DNA of 64,000 bases from Achromobacter seleniivolatilans (lineage in GTDB: Bacteria > Pseudomonadota > Gammaproteobacteria > Burkholderiales > Burkholderiaceae_B). Below, in pieces: positions 47,155-56,272 of the stretch. Below the pieces are notes generated by a model. It was not told the DNA's origin. It made no database searches and was given only the letters and a program-made list of their open reading frames with translations. Every line of letters starts with the position of its first letter. Position 1 is the first letter of the stretch. The stretch is from positions 6,572,001 to 6,636,000 of the forward strand of contig NZ_CP132976.1 of NCBI RefSeq assembly GCF_030864005.1, read 5' to 3'. Both the position numbers and the translations under genes were made by a program.

Positions 47155-47895
47155 CTAAGGCAATTGGCGTCGCAATGCCGCGAACAACAGTTCGGACTGC
47201 AAACGTTCACTTTGAATTTGGCCAGCAACTTTGGCGGCAATTGCGGGATCAGCGGGTTTTAGTGGACGGCCTGTCGATTGCGCCAACACTTGAGCGGTAC
47301 ACGCGCGCTCCAGAAAGAACAGATCGTCGTAGGCATAGTCCAGGCGTTCACCGCAAACGACAACGCCGTGATTGCCGAGAAAAACGATGTCTGCACCTTG
47401 CATGGCGTGCGCGATGCGCTCGCCTTCGCTGATATCCAGCGCCAAGCCGTTGTAATCCTGATCGATGGCAAGCCGCCCATGAAACCGCATCGCGTTTTGC
47501 GAAAGGGTGGTGTCTAGCGCTCGGTCAGACGTCAGCGTCAGTGCGGTGGCGTAAGGCATGTGCGTATGCAGCACACAGGCCTTGCCGGCGATTCGATGGA
47601 TGGCCGCATGGATAAACATGGCTGTGGGTTCGACTTCGTGGCGGCCGGCGAGTTTGTTGCCATTGGCGTCGATCAGCACAATGTCGTCTGCTTGGACCTC
47701 ATTCCACATCAGGCCGCGCGGATTGAGCAGAAAGTGGTCTGGGTCACCGGGTAAGGCCACGCTGAAATGGTTGCACACGCCTTCACCCAAGCCATGGGCA
47801 GCTGCTGCCCGCAAGGCAAGCGCCAGGTCAGCGCGTAACGCTGCGACGGGTTCAGCGCGAAAGAGTGCGTCAGCAAAATGCGGGTCTTGATTCAT
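47155..47895 (-). CDS. Class II aldolase/adducin-family protein
   Basis: 246 residues from the ATG at 47895, preceded by AAAGG. It has GEGVCNHFSVALP near residue 38, LLNPRGLMWNEV, the metal-binding VLHTHMPYATAL near residue 105 and LGNHGVVVCG near residue 172. The family includes L-fuculose-phosphate-type aldolases and decarboxylases; many members in this group have unknown substrates. It follows the HAD gene by 48 bases and a divergent LysR gene sits beyond it. Confidence 0.85.
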   Translation of the reverse strand: MNQDPHFADALFRAEPVAALRADLALALRAAAAHGLGEGVCNHFSVALPGDPDHFLLNPRGLMWNEVQADDIVLIDANGNKLAGRHEVEPTAMFIHAAIHRIAGKACVLHTHMPYATALTLTSDRALDTTLSQNAMRFHGRLAIDQDYNGLALDISEGERIAHAMQGADIVFLGNHGVVVCGERLDYAYDDLFFLERACTAQVLAQSTGRPLKPADPAIAAKVAGQIQSERLQSELLFAALRRQLP

Positions 47896-47943
47896 GGCTA
47901 CCTTTATGGGGTTACACAGCGACAAGGGCGAAACCACTGCTCG

Positions 47944-48657
47944 TCATAGCCAGCCGGCATTACGGAACAGGTCAGGTACGCGATCCAAAGTCGGTACGGT
48001 AGCGTCCGGGCGGTAGTCAGGCAAGAGCTTGCGGCCGGTACCGCGGTCGATCCATATGCAACGAAACCCGATTTCTCGGGCGGCAGCATGGTCCAGATGC
48101 GGGCTTGCGCAGATATGCACGACCTCGTCCGGCGTAACGCCCAAGCTATCGTGGGCGTGGGCAAATATCTTGCGCGACGGTTTATACGCACCCGCTTGCT
48201 CAGCCGTGATGACGCGATCGATATGGCCTCCGAGTTGCGCTACGTTGCCCGCGATGATGGCGTCGTCGGTGTTGGAAATGATGCAGAGACGAAAACCCGC
48301 TTGTTTTAACGCGGCAAGTGTTGTGACAACTTCTGGAAAGGGCGGCATGGCAGAAATGCTGCTCGTCAATATTTCGGCATCTTCCGGACGATAGGGCAGG
48401 TTCAGGTCCTGCGTAGTCAGGCGCAGCGACTCGCGAGTCACGTCTGCGAAGCGCTTGTGGGGAGGCGTGCGTTCCAGCCGATGTTCATGTTCGTCGTAAA
48501 CATGCAGGAATTGCGCGGGCGTGGGCGCATTCCCGTCAAGGGCGTTGGTATGCAGCAGTTTCGCGACAGCCGCTTGCAACCCCTCGTCCCACTGGATAAG
48601 GGTGCCGTAGCAATCGAAGGTCAGCCATTGGGGACGGGGAAGTTGGTTCAAAGGCAT
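47944..48657 (-). CDS. HAD-superfamily hydrolase, haloacid dehalogenase type II
   Basis: 237 residues with the HAD motifs: I, LTFDCYGTLIQWD near residue 13 (nucleophile Asp); II, LCIISNTDD near 122; III, the Lys in AYKPSRKIF; IV, ICASPHLDHAAAREIG followed by CIWIDR. The L-2-haloacid dehalogenase/phosphatase type has a similar layout. Upstream partner of the class II aldolase gene; it could act on the same phosphorylated or hydroxylated intermediate. Confidence 0.85.
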   Translation of the reverse strand: MPLNQLPRPQWLTFDCYGTLIQWDEGLQAAVAKLLHTNALDGNAPTPAQFLHVYDEHEHRLERTPPHKRFADVTRESLRLTTQDLNLPYRPEDAEILTSSISAMPPFPEVVTTLAALKQAGFRLCIISNTDDAIIAGNVAQLGGHIDRVITAEQAGAYKPSRKIFAHAHDSLGVTPDEVVHICASPHLDHAAAREIGFRCIWIDRGTGRKLLPDYRPDATVPTLDRVPDLFRNAGWL

Positions 48658-48768
48658 GCTGGATTCCGGTAGATGTGGGAGCCGAACAGAATCAGCTTAG
48701 GGTTCTGACACATGAGTTGTAAAATTAATAATTGAACTCTTCTCAGTTGATTTGTGAATATCTAAACC

Positions 48769-49638
48769 ATGCTGGATCTTGAATTGCTTAGAACCCTGGT
48801 TTGTGTCGTGGACGAAGGCAGCTTCACGCGGGCGGCCAGCCGTGTGCATCGCACGCAATCGACGGTAAGCCAACAGGTGCGCAAACTGGAACAGACCGTG
48901 GGCAAAACGCTGCTGCTGCGAGACCGCACGGGCAGCAATGTGTCGCCGACCGAAGACGGCAATCTGATGTTGGTCTATGCGCGCCGTTTGCTGGCGATTG
49001 CGGATGAAGCCGAGCACGTGTTGTCGGCGCCCAGGGCCACGCGGGTCTTAAGACTGGGCATTCCTGAAGATTTCGACGTGTCGCGGCTGACGGTGCTGTT
49101 GGCTGGATTTGCTGCCGGACATGCCGAGGTCAGGCTGGAAACGGCCAGCGGTATGAGCTCGGATTTGCGAGCCAAGTTGGCGTCCGGGGATTTGGATCTG
49201 GCGTTGATCAAGCGTGAACCCGGGGATGGGCCTAGTCTGGCAGCATGGCCAGAACGCCTGGTGTGGGTGGGCGGCAGGCAGCGCTTGGCGCAAGGCGGGT
49301 CGGTGCCTCTGGTACTGTTTCCTCAAGGGTGCATCTACCGCAAGCGGATGATCTATGCGCTGGAAAGCGCTGGACGGGCATGGCACGTGGCTTATCACAG
49401 CCAGAGTCTGGCGGGTGTGCAGGCGGCGGTGGCCGCTGGTTTGGGCGTGAGTCTGTTGCCTGTTTTTGCGCGCTTGGACACGCATGCGCTGCTTGCCGCG
49501 GACGAGGGTTTTGCGGCGGTGCCGCCGACCGAGTTGGCGATAGTCGGTAATCCGCGTGGCGTATCTGATGTGGAACAGCATCTGGTGTCAGCCCTGCGCC
49601 AGGCGATCGAAAGCGACGTGCAGAGTTTGACGAGCTGA
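48769..49638 (+). CDS. LysR-family transcriptional regulator
   Basis: 289 residues. HTH: LDLELLRTLVCVVDEGSFTRAASRVHRTQSTVSQQVRKLE; effector domain from about residue 88. It diverges from the HAD-aldolase operon across about 110 AT-rich bases and is its likely regulator. Confidence 0.9.
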   Translation: MLDLELLRTLVCVVDEGSFTRAASRVHRTQSTVSQQVRKLEQTVGKTLLLRDRTGSNVSPTEDGNLMLVYARRLLAIADEAEHVLSAPRATRVLRLGIPEDFDVSRLTVLLAGFAAGHAEVRLETASGMSSDLRAKLASGDLDLALIKREPGDGPSLAAWPERLVWVGGRQRLAQGGSVPLVLFPQGCIYRKRMIYALESAGRAWHVAYHSQSLAGVQAAVAAGLGVSLLPVFARLDTHALLAADEGFAAVPPTELAIVGNPRGVSDVEQHLVSALRQAIESDVQSLTS

Positions 49639-49677
49639 CCGCTCCAGATCCAACGCCTGCCAACGCCACGCGGTTCT

Positions 49678-49712
49678 GAGCTGAACTGCGCAGAATCGGC
49701 GCAGTTCAGCTC
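49678..49712. terminator. Perfect 14-bp hairpin between convergent genes
   Basis: GAGCTGAACTGCGC and its exact complement with a 7-base loop. It lies between the LysR gene (ending 49638) and the YchJ-like gene, whose stop codon (49706-49708, minus strand) falls inside the stem. No T-run on either side. Confidence 0.6.
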
Positions 49713-50107
49713 AAATCACCATCCACGTAATACCACTGCCCATCTTCACGGACGAAGCGGCTGGTTTCATGCATGCGATGAGCGCGGCCGGCTTGGCGGC
49801 TGCGCGCGACGAACTCCACGGTGGCGTGGTCCGCGTCCTGGCTGCGGGCTTGCTTGATAGCAAGTCCAAGCCACTTCAGGTCAGGCGGGTTGGGTTCCAA
49901 GGACGACGGGCGCGTGCTGGCGTGCCAAGTGGCCAGCAGATAAGGAAGCTTGTCCATGACGAACGCGCTGTAGCGGGAACGCATCAGGGCTTCGGCGGTA
50001 GGCGCCAGCATGGCCTCGGGGCCATCATGCCAACGGCCGCAACATGCGGAGTACTTCGCGCCGCCGCACGGGCATGGCAGGGCTGGGGTGGAGGATGTCT
50101 TGGTCAA
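49706..50107 (-). CDS. YchJ/UPF0225-family SEC-C protein
   Basis: 133 residues. The N-terminal PCPCGGAKYSACCGRWHDG is a Cys-rich SEC-C zinc-binding motif, followed by LMRSRYSAFVMDKLPYLLATWH, the family hallmark. The family is widespread in bacteria with unclear function; the domain is probably a small metal-binding adaptor. Confidence 0.88.
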   Translation of the reverse strand: MTKTSSTPALPCPCGGAKYSACCGRWHDGPEAMLAPTAEALMRSRYSAFVMDKLPYLLATWHASTRPSSLEPNPPDLKWLGLAIKQARSQDADHATVEFVARSRQAGRAHRMHETSRFVREDGQWYYVDGDLS

Positions 50108-50128
50108 GATAAAGGCGTTGCAGGTTGT

Positions 50129-50401
50129 TCAGGCTAGCAGGTCGTTGTAGTCGGGATGGCGGCGCATGTAGACCTCGGCATAGGAACACAAGGGGCGTAC
50201 CTTCCAGCCATTGGCGCGCGCCGTATCCAACGCGAATTTGGTGAGTTCGGCCGCGATGCCACGTCCGCCTACCTGGCTGGGTACGCCCGTGTGCACGATC
50301 GCCATGATGTTGTCTTGCAGCTGGTAGTCCAGCACACACAGCACGCCATCGACGATGGCGGTGAAGCGGGAGCGTTCGATGTCCTGCGTGACGAGCGTCA
50401 T
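50129..50401 (-). CDS. GNAT-family (YidJ-like) small N-acetyltransferase
   Basis: 90 residues from the ATG at 50401. It shows ALCVLDYQL-like VDGVLCVLDYQLQDNIMAIVHTGVP, then the acetyl-CoA loop VGGRGIAAELTKFALD and a CSYAEVYMRRHPDY end. This is the short COG2388 type of GNAT protein. The substrate is unknown. Confidence 0.82.
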   Translation of the reverse strand: MTLVTQDIERSRFTAIVDGVLCVLDYQLQDNIMAIVHTGVPSQVGGRGIAAELTKFALDTARANGWKVRPLCSYAEVYMRRHPDYNDLLA

Positions 50402-50510
50402 GAAGCGGATTTCCTGGTTAGGCCGGGTGGCGTGACCCGGTGTCTGTGGTGCAAGGATAACAGCGGCTCGCGATGGCAGGCGGCGTCCGCAAACGTTCCG
50501 GCACTCTGCG

Positions 50511-51260
50511 TTAGCGATGTTCAGCGCCGAGCGTGACGAAGATCCCATCGACTTCTTTCAGTCGTGGGCCGCCCGGGATCATCAGGATGGACACGTCCGC
50601 AGGAAGTTTCTGCGCCAACTGATTCAGCCGGCCAATAACCACGTCGTGGAGCGAACTGCGATCGCTCTCTGCATGGATGGTGAGGCTGAGCGCCACTTGC
50701 TGCCAGTCGTTCCAGGGTTCGGGGTATTGCCGGTAAGCGACCTCTGTCCACATTGCCGGGTCGGCGACACGGCCGTCCGGCAGTTTGAGCGATGTGTCTG
50801 ACCTTTCGCTCAAGGCAGTACGCGACGCTTTCGGGTAGAACCAAGAAGCAGCAATGCCGATCCCTTGGAGCGGTTGAGCAGAGACGCCCAGCTTTTGATC
50901 TAGAGCCTTCAAGGCCTGATCCAATGTCAGGCCTGCATCACGCAGCCGAGCCGGATCGATCGTGACCCAAAGCTGGATGGGCGCTGGCACATTGCTCCAG
51001 ACCTGCGTGACGAACCGGTCGTCGCCGACCCCGGGCCCGATTGTGCCGTCGGCCAGTTGAACGACCTCTGGCTTGCTTAGGCGTGGACTGGCGACAAGCA
51101 GATAGAGGTCGCCGTCGGGCAATGCACCCCATACGAGGGAGGGTGGGCGTATCGGTTCGGCAGGCGACACCTGCGCAACGCTTGCCGGCAAAGCCGCCAA
51201 AAGGGCGAGACAGGCGAGCAGCTTGCGGCGCGCAAGCTGCGGGCGGTTGAGCCACGGCAT
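50511..51260 (-). CDS. Exported protein of unknown function
   Basis: 249 residues from the ATG at 51260, which has AGGA eight bases upstream; earlier in-frame ATGs at 51269 and 51278 are possible. Signal peptide with RKLLACLALLAALPASVAQ. The mature protein contains SLVWGALPDGDLYLLVASPRL and a DGRVADPAMWTEVAYRQYP segment, and ends with a KLPADVSILMIPGGPRL block. No family recognised. Confidence 0.6.
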   Translation of the reverse strand: MPWLNRPQLARRKLLACLALLAALPASVAQVSPAEPIRPPSLVWGALPDGDLYLLVASPRLSKPEVVQLADGTIGPGVGDDRFVTQVWSNVPAPIQLWVTIDPARLRDAGLTLDQALKALDQKLGVSAQPLQGIGIAASWFYPKASRTALSERSDTSLKLPDGRVADPAMWTEVAYRQYPEPWNDWQQVALSLTIHAESDRSSLHDVVIGRLNQLAQKLPADVSILMIPGGPRLKEVDGIFVTLGAEHR

Positions 51261-51305
51261 GTATTGCATCCTAGACAACAGAGGGAAGAATCAACCCGCT
51301 ACGGC

Positions 51306-52253
51306 TTAGCGCTGCAAGGCCTTGAGTAAAGCGGTGAGTTGCGCATCCCGAGTTTCTACGAGGTCGGCGATGTTGCGCTCGCCTGCTGCGGCGTTGACGC
51401 CATCGATCAGGCGTTGTTGAAGTTCGGGCGTGACGTCGGGTGCACCCAGATCGTCCCACCAGGTTTGCACCGGGTCCAGCAGATGATCCATGAAGTTCGC
51501 CAAACCGCCTGCGCCGCCTCCTAGATTGAAGGTCATGTGCGGGCCAAACAATGCCCAGCGCAATCCGGGACCTTGCGAGACTGCCGCATCAATGTCGGCC
51601 ACGCTTGCAACATTTTCCGCAGCCAGGTGAATGGCCTCCCGCCACAAAGCGGCCTGCAAGCGGTTGGCGATATGGCCAGGGACTTCTTTGTTCAACCGGA
51701 TGGGGTATTTGCCCATCGCCTGGTAGAAGGCAATGCAGCGGTCGATCGTGTCGGCCGATGTTTGATTGCCGCCGACCACTTCCACCAAGGGGATCAGGTG
51801 AGGCGGGTTGAAGGGGTGGCCAATGACAAATCGCGCTGCATGCTGGCAGCGGGATTGCAGGCGGCTCATGATGAGTCCCGACGAACTGGAGGCGACAATG
51901 ACGTGCGGCGGCAGAATCGCATCCATGCGGGCGAACAGATCGATCTTGAAATCTTCGCGCTCAGGGGCGTTTTCTTGCACAAAGTCCACGCCCTCCAGCG
52001 CGGCGGCCAAGTCGGGCTCAAAGCGCAAGGTGTCGGCAGATGCGCCATCGGCTACGCGGCCCAGCTCGGCCAGGACCGGCCAGGCGGCCTTTACGCGGGC
52101 GCGGGTCTGCGATTCAGCATCGGCTGCGGGGTCGCTCACGACGACTTCGAGCCCATGGGCCAGGAATAGCGCGGCCCAACTGGCGCCGATGGTCCCGGCG
52201 CCTACGATGGCGACGCGACGGATAGGCTGGGCGGGCGTAACGGTGCTGGACAT
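51306..52253 (-). CDS. 3-Hydroxyacyl-CoA dehydrogenase-family NAD-dependent dehydrogenase (carnitine dehydrogenase-like)
   Basis: 315 residues from the ATG at 52253 after GAGAG. NAD-binding VAIVGAGTIGASWAALFL near residue 15, QENAPEREDFK, SSSSGLIMSR, FVIGHPFNPPHLIPLVEV with the catalytic His, NRLQAALWREAIHLA, and GPGLRWALFGPHMTFNLGGGAGG. The last motif is closer to carnitine 3-dehydrogenases than that of the homologue at 14004-14960. It stands alone here, without a BKACE or thioesterase neighbour, so its substrate is open. Confidence 0.85.
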   Translation of the reverse strand: MSSTVTPAQPIRRVAIVGAGTIGASWAALFLAHGLEVVVSDPAADAESQTRARVKAAWPVLAELGRVADGASADTLRFEPDLAAALEGVDFVQENAPEREDFKIDLFARMDAILPPHVIVASSSSGLIMSRLQSRCQHAARFVIGHPFNPPHLIPLVEVVGGNQTSADTIDRCIAFYQAMGKYPIRLNKEVPGHIANRLQAALWREAIHLAAENVASVADIDAAVSQGPGLRWALFGPHMTFNLGGGAGGLANFMDHLLDPVQTWWDDLGAPDVTPELQQRLIDGVNAAAGERNIADLVETRDAQLTALLKALQR

Positions 52254-52338
52254 GCGGCTCTCCGATAGGTGGATGGGCCACATTGTGAAGCAAACGCACG
52301 AAGCTTGTCATGCAAGGCCCAGGGCGCTGCCAGCAATT

Positions 52339-53736
52339 TCAAGTGTTGCGTGCGCGGCGCAGGTGCTTCCAGACCAACACTACTGCCAGTAGATAACTCG
52401 CCGCAATGATGCTGTAAGCAGCTGGCAGTGTCGTGTGCCAGTCAGGCAGCACATGCAGAATCGTGCCCATCAGCGCCACTCCCACCAGCGCGCCGGATTG
52501 GCGATTGGCGTTCAATGCGGCGGCTGCGCTATTGGCGTGATGCTTGCCGGACACCTGCATGACGACACTGGTCATTGCGGGCACGGCGATGCCTACCCCT
52601 AAATTCGATAGCGCAACGGCGATGGCGAACGGCCAGTAGGCAATGCCCGGTGTGAATGCAACGATGCCGATAGCGCTCATGATGGCAGCCAGCGCCACGC
52701 CACCCAACAAGGCTGCCGAGACATTCCAGCGTGCCGATACCCGGCCCGAAATCAAGTTGCCGATTGAAAATACCGCCAGCATCGGGACCAGTTCGATCCC
52801 GGTCTGCAATGCGTCCGCGCCGCGTGCGTGTTGCAGGAAGAGGCTGAGTAGAAAGAGCTGTCCGTAGGATGCCAGATTGATCAGAAAGCCCACGGCATTT
52901 GCGGCGGCGAATTGCGTGGTTTTGAAGAGCGCGCGCGGCAGAATGGGTTCGGCGTGGCGCCGTTCGCGGCGCACCAGCAAGACAACGGCTACCGCGCTTA
53001 TCGCGGCGGCGCTGGCGATAGGAGTGGAAGACCAGCCGTAGGCGTTGCCTTGGATCAGCACAAAGCACAGCGATGACAGCGCGATCACGCCTAAAAGATG
53101 GCTTAAAGGATTGAGCGCGCGCGGCCGCCGCGGCGCTGCTTGAATCCGGCGGCGTGCCAGCCATAAGCCAGCCACGCCCAGCGGGATGTTGATAAGAAAG
53201 ATGCTGCGCCAGCCGAACTGGTGAATCAGCACGCCCCCCAGCAACGGACCGGATGCGCCGGCCACGGCGACGATGGCCGACCAAGCGGCCAGCATGCGGT
53301 TGCGTACCTGCTCGTCTTCATAAGCGTGGGTTAACAAGCTGAGTGAACTGGGCATGAACAAGGCGGCCCCCAGCCCCTGCAACATGCGGGCCGCGATCAG
53401 CGCGTTGCCGTCCGGTGCCAGACCGCAAAGCAGCGATGCAAACGTGAACACGGCTAAACCCGTCAGGTAGATCGTCTTGGCGCCGTAGCGGTCAGCCAGT
53501 GCGCCTGCCACCAGCAGCAACGCGGCGAATGTCAGGGTGTAGCCGTCCACAATCCAGACCAGATCGGTCAGCGGCACCGTGAATTGCAGCGCGATGCTGG
53601 GCAACGCCACGTTGACCACCGTGACGTCCAGCATGGCCATGACGAACCCGATCGCCAGGGTGATCAGCGGCAGCCAGCCAGTGACCGGTTTGGTGTCCAG
53701 CGCGGGGGCGGGGACTTGAGGGCAGGCGGTACTCAT
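52339..53736 (-). CDS. MFS drug-efflux transporter, DHA2 type (EmrB/QacA)
   Basis: 465 residues with about 14 membrane segments. Motif C-like and A-like blocks include LDVTVVNVALPSIALQF near residue 35, WIVDGYTLTFAALLLVAGALADRYGAK, and ARMLQGLGAALFMPSSLSL. This is the 14-spanner drug:H+ antiporter family. A LysR regulator diverges from it across a region with a 9-bp inverted repeat. Confidence 0.88.
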   Translation of the reverse strand: MSTACPQVPAPALDTKPVTGWLPLITLAIGFVMAMLDVTVVNVALPSIALQFTVPLTDLVWIVDGYTLTFAALLLVAGALADRYGAKTIYLTGLAVFTFASLLCGLAPDGNALIAARMLQGLGAALFMPSSLSLLTHAYEDEQVRNRMLAAWSAIVAVAGASGPLLGGVLIHQFGWRSIFLINIPLGVAGLWLARRRIQAAPRRPRALNPLSHLLGVIALSSLCFVLIQGNAYGWSSTPIASAAAISAVAVVLLVRRERRHAEPILPRALFKTTQFAAANAVGFLINLASYGQLFLLSLFLQHARGADALQTGIELVPMLAVFSIGNLISGRVSARWNVSAALLGGVALAAIMSAIGIVAFTPGIAYWPFAIAVALSNLGVGIAVPAMTSVVMQVSGKHHANSAAAALNANRQSGALVGVALMGTILHVLPDWHTTLPAAYSIIAASYLLAVVLVWKHLRRARNT

Positions 53737-53789
53737 AGCGTTGATGATGTCTGTTGATGCTTTCCGAAGGGAGAAGCTTAGGGTTTTTC

Positions 53790-53843
53790 ATCGATGCAAA
53801 AAAGCCAAATAAATGCTTTGCAGTCATGCAAAAATGCATCGAT
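53790..53843. promoter_or_regulatory. Inverted repeat between the exporter and LysR genes
   Basis: ATCGATGCA (53790-53798) and TGCATCGAT (53835-53843) are perfect inverted copies 36 bases apart. The near-repeat ATGCAAAAA occurs at both sites (around 53795 and 53826). Likely LysR operator. Confidence 0.5.
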
Positions 53844-53872
53844 ATGCAGGGTATGCGCAGGGGAAAAACATC

Positions 53873-54742
53873 ATGGATTGGGACAACGCCAGAATATTTC
53901 TAGCTATTTATAGGGTCGGTACATTGCGTGGCGCGGCAGCGTTGCTGCAAATTGACCAGGCCACGGCCGGACGCCGCCTGGCGGCGCTGGAGTCATCTCT
54001 GGATGCGCGCTTGTTCTTGCGCACGCCAGGGGGCTACGTGCCCACAGCGGCTGGTGAACTGGCGTTTGCCGCGGCCGAACGCATGGAGCAGGCGGCTGAC
54101 CAGTTGCAGCGGCAGATGCAAGGGCTGGATCATCGCTTGTCCGGCGTGGTGCGCGTGGCAACCTCGGAGACCGTGGCCAGTTACTTCATCATGGAGGCGA
54201 TCCGCCGGTTGCATCTTCAGCATCCCGATATCCGAATCGATTTGTCTACATCCATTCAGATCAGCAACCTGACGCGGCGCGAAGCTGACCTGGCGATACG
54301 CAATGTCAAACCTGACAATCCCGATTTGATCCAAAGGCATCTGGCACGCAAAGAAGTGGGCTTGTATGCGTCGCGGTCCTATCTAGCTGCGCATGGCGAA
54401 CCGCGGCCTGGAACTGCATTTGCGGGGCATACGCTGGTGACGTATCAGCAAGCGGTATTGCCCGGGTGGTCCGATACGTTCTGCGGCGAGCCAACAGGAA
54501 ACGGCCGGGTCGCGATTGAATTGAATTCCGGAGTGATGATTATTGAAGCGGTGGCGGCCGGCTTGGGCATTGGAGAAATTCCCACGCATATGGCGCCGAG
54601 TTATCCGGACCTGGTACGCATCTGGCCCAGCCGCAGCGAAGATTACGATCTATGGCTGGTCATGCATGGCGATCTGAATCGCACAGCGCGCGTGCGGGCC
54701 GTGGCCGATGCGATCATCGACGTGTTTGAAGCGGACAAGTAG
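53873..54742 (+). CDS. LysR-family transcriptional regulator
   Basis: 289 residues from the ATG at 53873. HTH: MDWDNARIFLAIYRVGTLRGAAALLQIDQATAGRRLAALE, of the group that begins with MDWDN; the effector domain follows from about residue 90. Divergent from the DHA2 exporter, so probably its regulator. Confidence 0.9.
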   Translation: MDWDNARIFLAIYRVGTLRGAAALLQIDQATAGRRLAALESSLDARLFLRTPGGYVPTAAGELAFAAAERMEQAADQLQRQMQGLDHRLSGVVRVATSETVASYFIMEAIRRLHLQHPDIRIDLSTSIQISNLTRREADLAIRNVKPDNPDLIQRHLARKEVGLYASRSYLAAHGEPRPGTAFAGHTLVTYQQAVLPGWSDTFCGEPTGNGRVAIELNSGVMIIEAVAAGLGIGEIPTHMAPSYPDLVRIWPSRSEDYDLWLVMHGDLNRTARVRAVADAIIDVFEADK

Positions 54743-54855
54743 CAGAGCCAGCGCGGGCATTGCGGGCGCTACTGCGGTAATCCGTGGCTTGTGGGCTGGC
54801 GCAACTGGCGCTAAGGTTTGTCTGCCCGCCAACACCATGTCCACAGGAGCGACGC

Positions 54856-56271
54856 GTGTCCGATATTTGGCGTTTGTCCGCAGTTGAGCTTGCCTCCCGT
54901 ATTCGCAATCGTGAAGTTTCCGCCGTCGACGCCGCTCGCAGTGCGTTGAGCCGGTTAAATGCCGTGAACCCCACGCTGAATGCGGTAATTGATCATCGTC
55001 CCGAAGATGTGCTGGCGCAGGCCGCCGATGTCGATGCGGCCCTGGCCCGCGGCGACGCGCTGGGCCCACTGGCGGGCGTGCCCGTTACGGTCAAGGTAAA
55101 CGTGGATCAGGCCGGTTATGCCACAACAAACGGCGTGAACCTGCAAAAGGACCTGATCGCCACGGCCAACAGTCCTGTCGTAGACAATCTGCGCCGCGCT
55201 GGCGCCGTTATTCTGGGGCGCACCAATACGCCCGCTTTTTCGCTGCGCTGGTTTACTGGCAACGCCCTGCATGGTGATACGCTGAACCCTCGTAATCCGT
55301 CCCTTACGCCCGGCGGATCGTCGGGCGGCGCGGCCTCAGCAGTGGCGGCTGGCATTGGGCATCTGGCGCATGGCACGGACATTGCCGGGTCCATCCGGTA
55401 TCCCGCGTACGCCTGCGGCGTGCATGGATTGCGGCCGTCTCTGGGCCGCGTGGCGGCGTATAACGCCGCGCTGCCCGAACGTTCGATTGGAGGCCAGCTG
55501 ACGGCCGTGTCCGGCCCTTTGGGGCGGACCATTGCTGATGTGCGTCTGGGGTTGGCGGTATTGGCGGCGGCAGATCCGCGTGATCCGTGGTGGGTGCCTG
55601 CCCCGCTGGTTGGTCCTGATGCACCGCGCCGGGCGGCGTTATGCGTAAATCCCGATGGCATGGAAACCGAGCCGGGTGTTGTCAAAGCCTTGCTGGAAGC
55701 GGCGCGGCGTCTGGCAGACGCGGGTTGGACAGTAGACACGCTAGATGCCATCCCGCCCATGCAGGAAGCCGCCGACCTTCAAATCCGCATGTGGATGGCC
55801 GACGGGTATGACGCCATGCTGGCGGCTGCTGAAAAAGAAGGCGATCAAGGGGCGTTGGTGGCGTTGCGCGGTCAACGCGACAAAGCGGCGGGTGCAGATC
55901 TGAGCAATTTTTCCGCTGCGCTGACACGGCGCGCGACATTGACGCGGTTGTGGGAGCTGTTCTTTGCCGAATATCCGGTACTGCTGTTGCCGGTATCAGC
56001 TGAGTTGCCCTTTCCGGACAAGCTCGATTTGCAAGGCGACGCCGCGTATGCGCGCGTATGGCGTGCGCAGATGACGCAGATTGGCGTGCCGTTCATGGGC
56101 TTGCCAGCCCTGTCGGTCGCAATGGGCAGCGCAATGAGCAGTGTCGGCCCGAGTCCAGTCGGGGTGCAGATTGTGGCTGGGCGTTATCGCGAAGACCTGT
56201 GTTTGGCCGCTGGCGAGGTGATCGAGGCAGCAGGCCCGGCAATCAGTATTGCGGAACCCGAACTGCGTTGA
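54856..56271 (+). CDS. Amidase, amidase-signature family
   Basis: 471 residues starting at a GTG (54856) with AGGAG eight bases upstream. The Ser-Ser-Lys catalytic set is present: Lys80 in GVPVTVKVNVDQ, the GGSSGGAASAV motif, and the nucleophile Ser in GTDIAGSIRYPA. C-terminal FMGLPALSVAMG is also typical. Hydrolyses amides or acts in related amide chemistry; the substrate is unknown. The LysR gene precedes it on the same strand. Confidence 0.9.
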   Translation: MSDIWRLSAVELASRIRNREVSAVDAARSALSRLNAVNPTLNAVIDHRPEDVLAQAADVDAALARGDALGPLAGVPVTVKVNVDQAGYATTNGVNLQKDLIATANSPVVDNLRRAGAVILGRTNTPAFSLRWFTGNALHGDTLNPRNPSLTPGGSSGGAASAVAAGIGHLAHGTDIAGSIRYPAYACGVHGLRPSLGRVAAYNAALPERSIGGQLTAVSGPLGRTIADVRLGLAVLAAADPRDPWWVPAPLVGPDAPRRAALCVNPDGMETEPGVVKALLEAARRLADAGWTVDTLDAIPPMQEAADLQIRMWMADGYDAMLAAAEKEGDQGALVALRGQRDKAAGADLSNFSAALTRRATLTRLWELFFAEYPVLLLPVSAELPFPDKLDLQGDAAYARVWRAQMTQIGVPFMGLPALSVAMGSAMSSVGPSPVGVQIVAGRYREDLCLAAGEVIEAAGPAISIAEPELR

Positions 56272-56272
56272 A

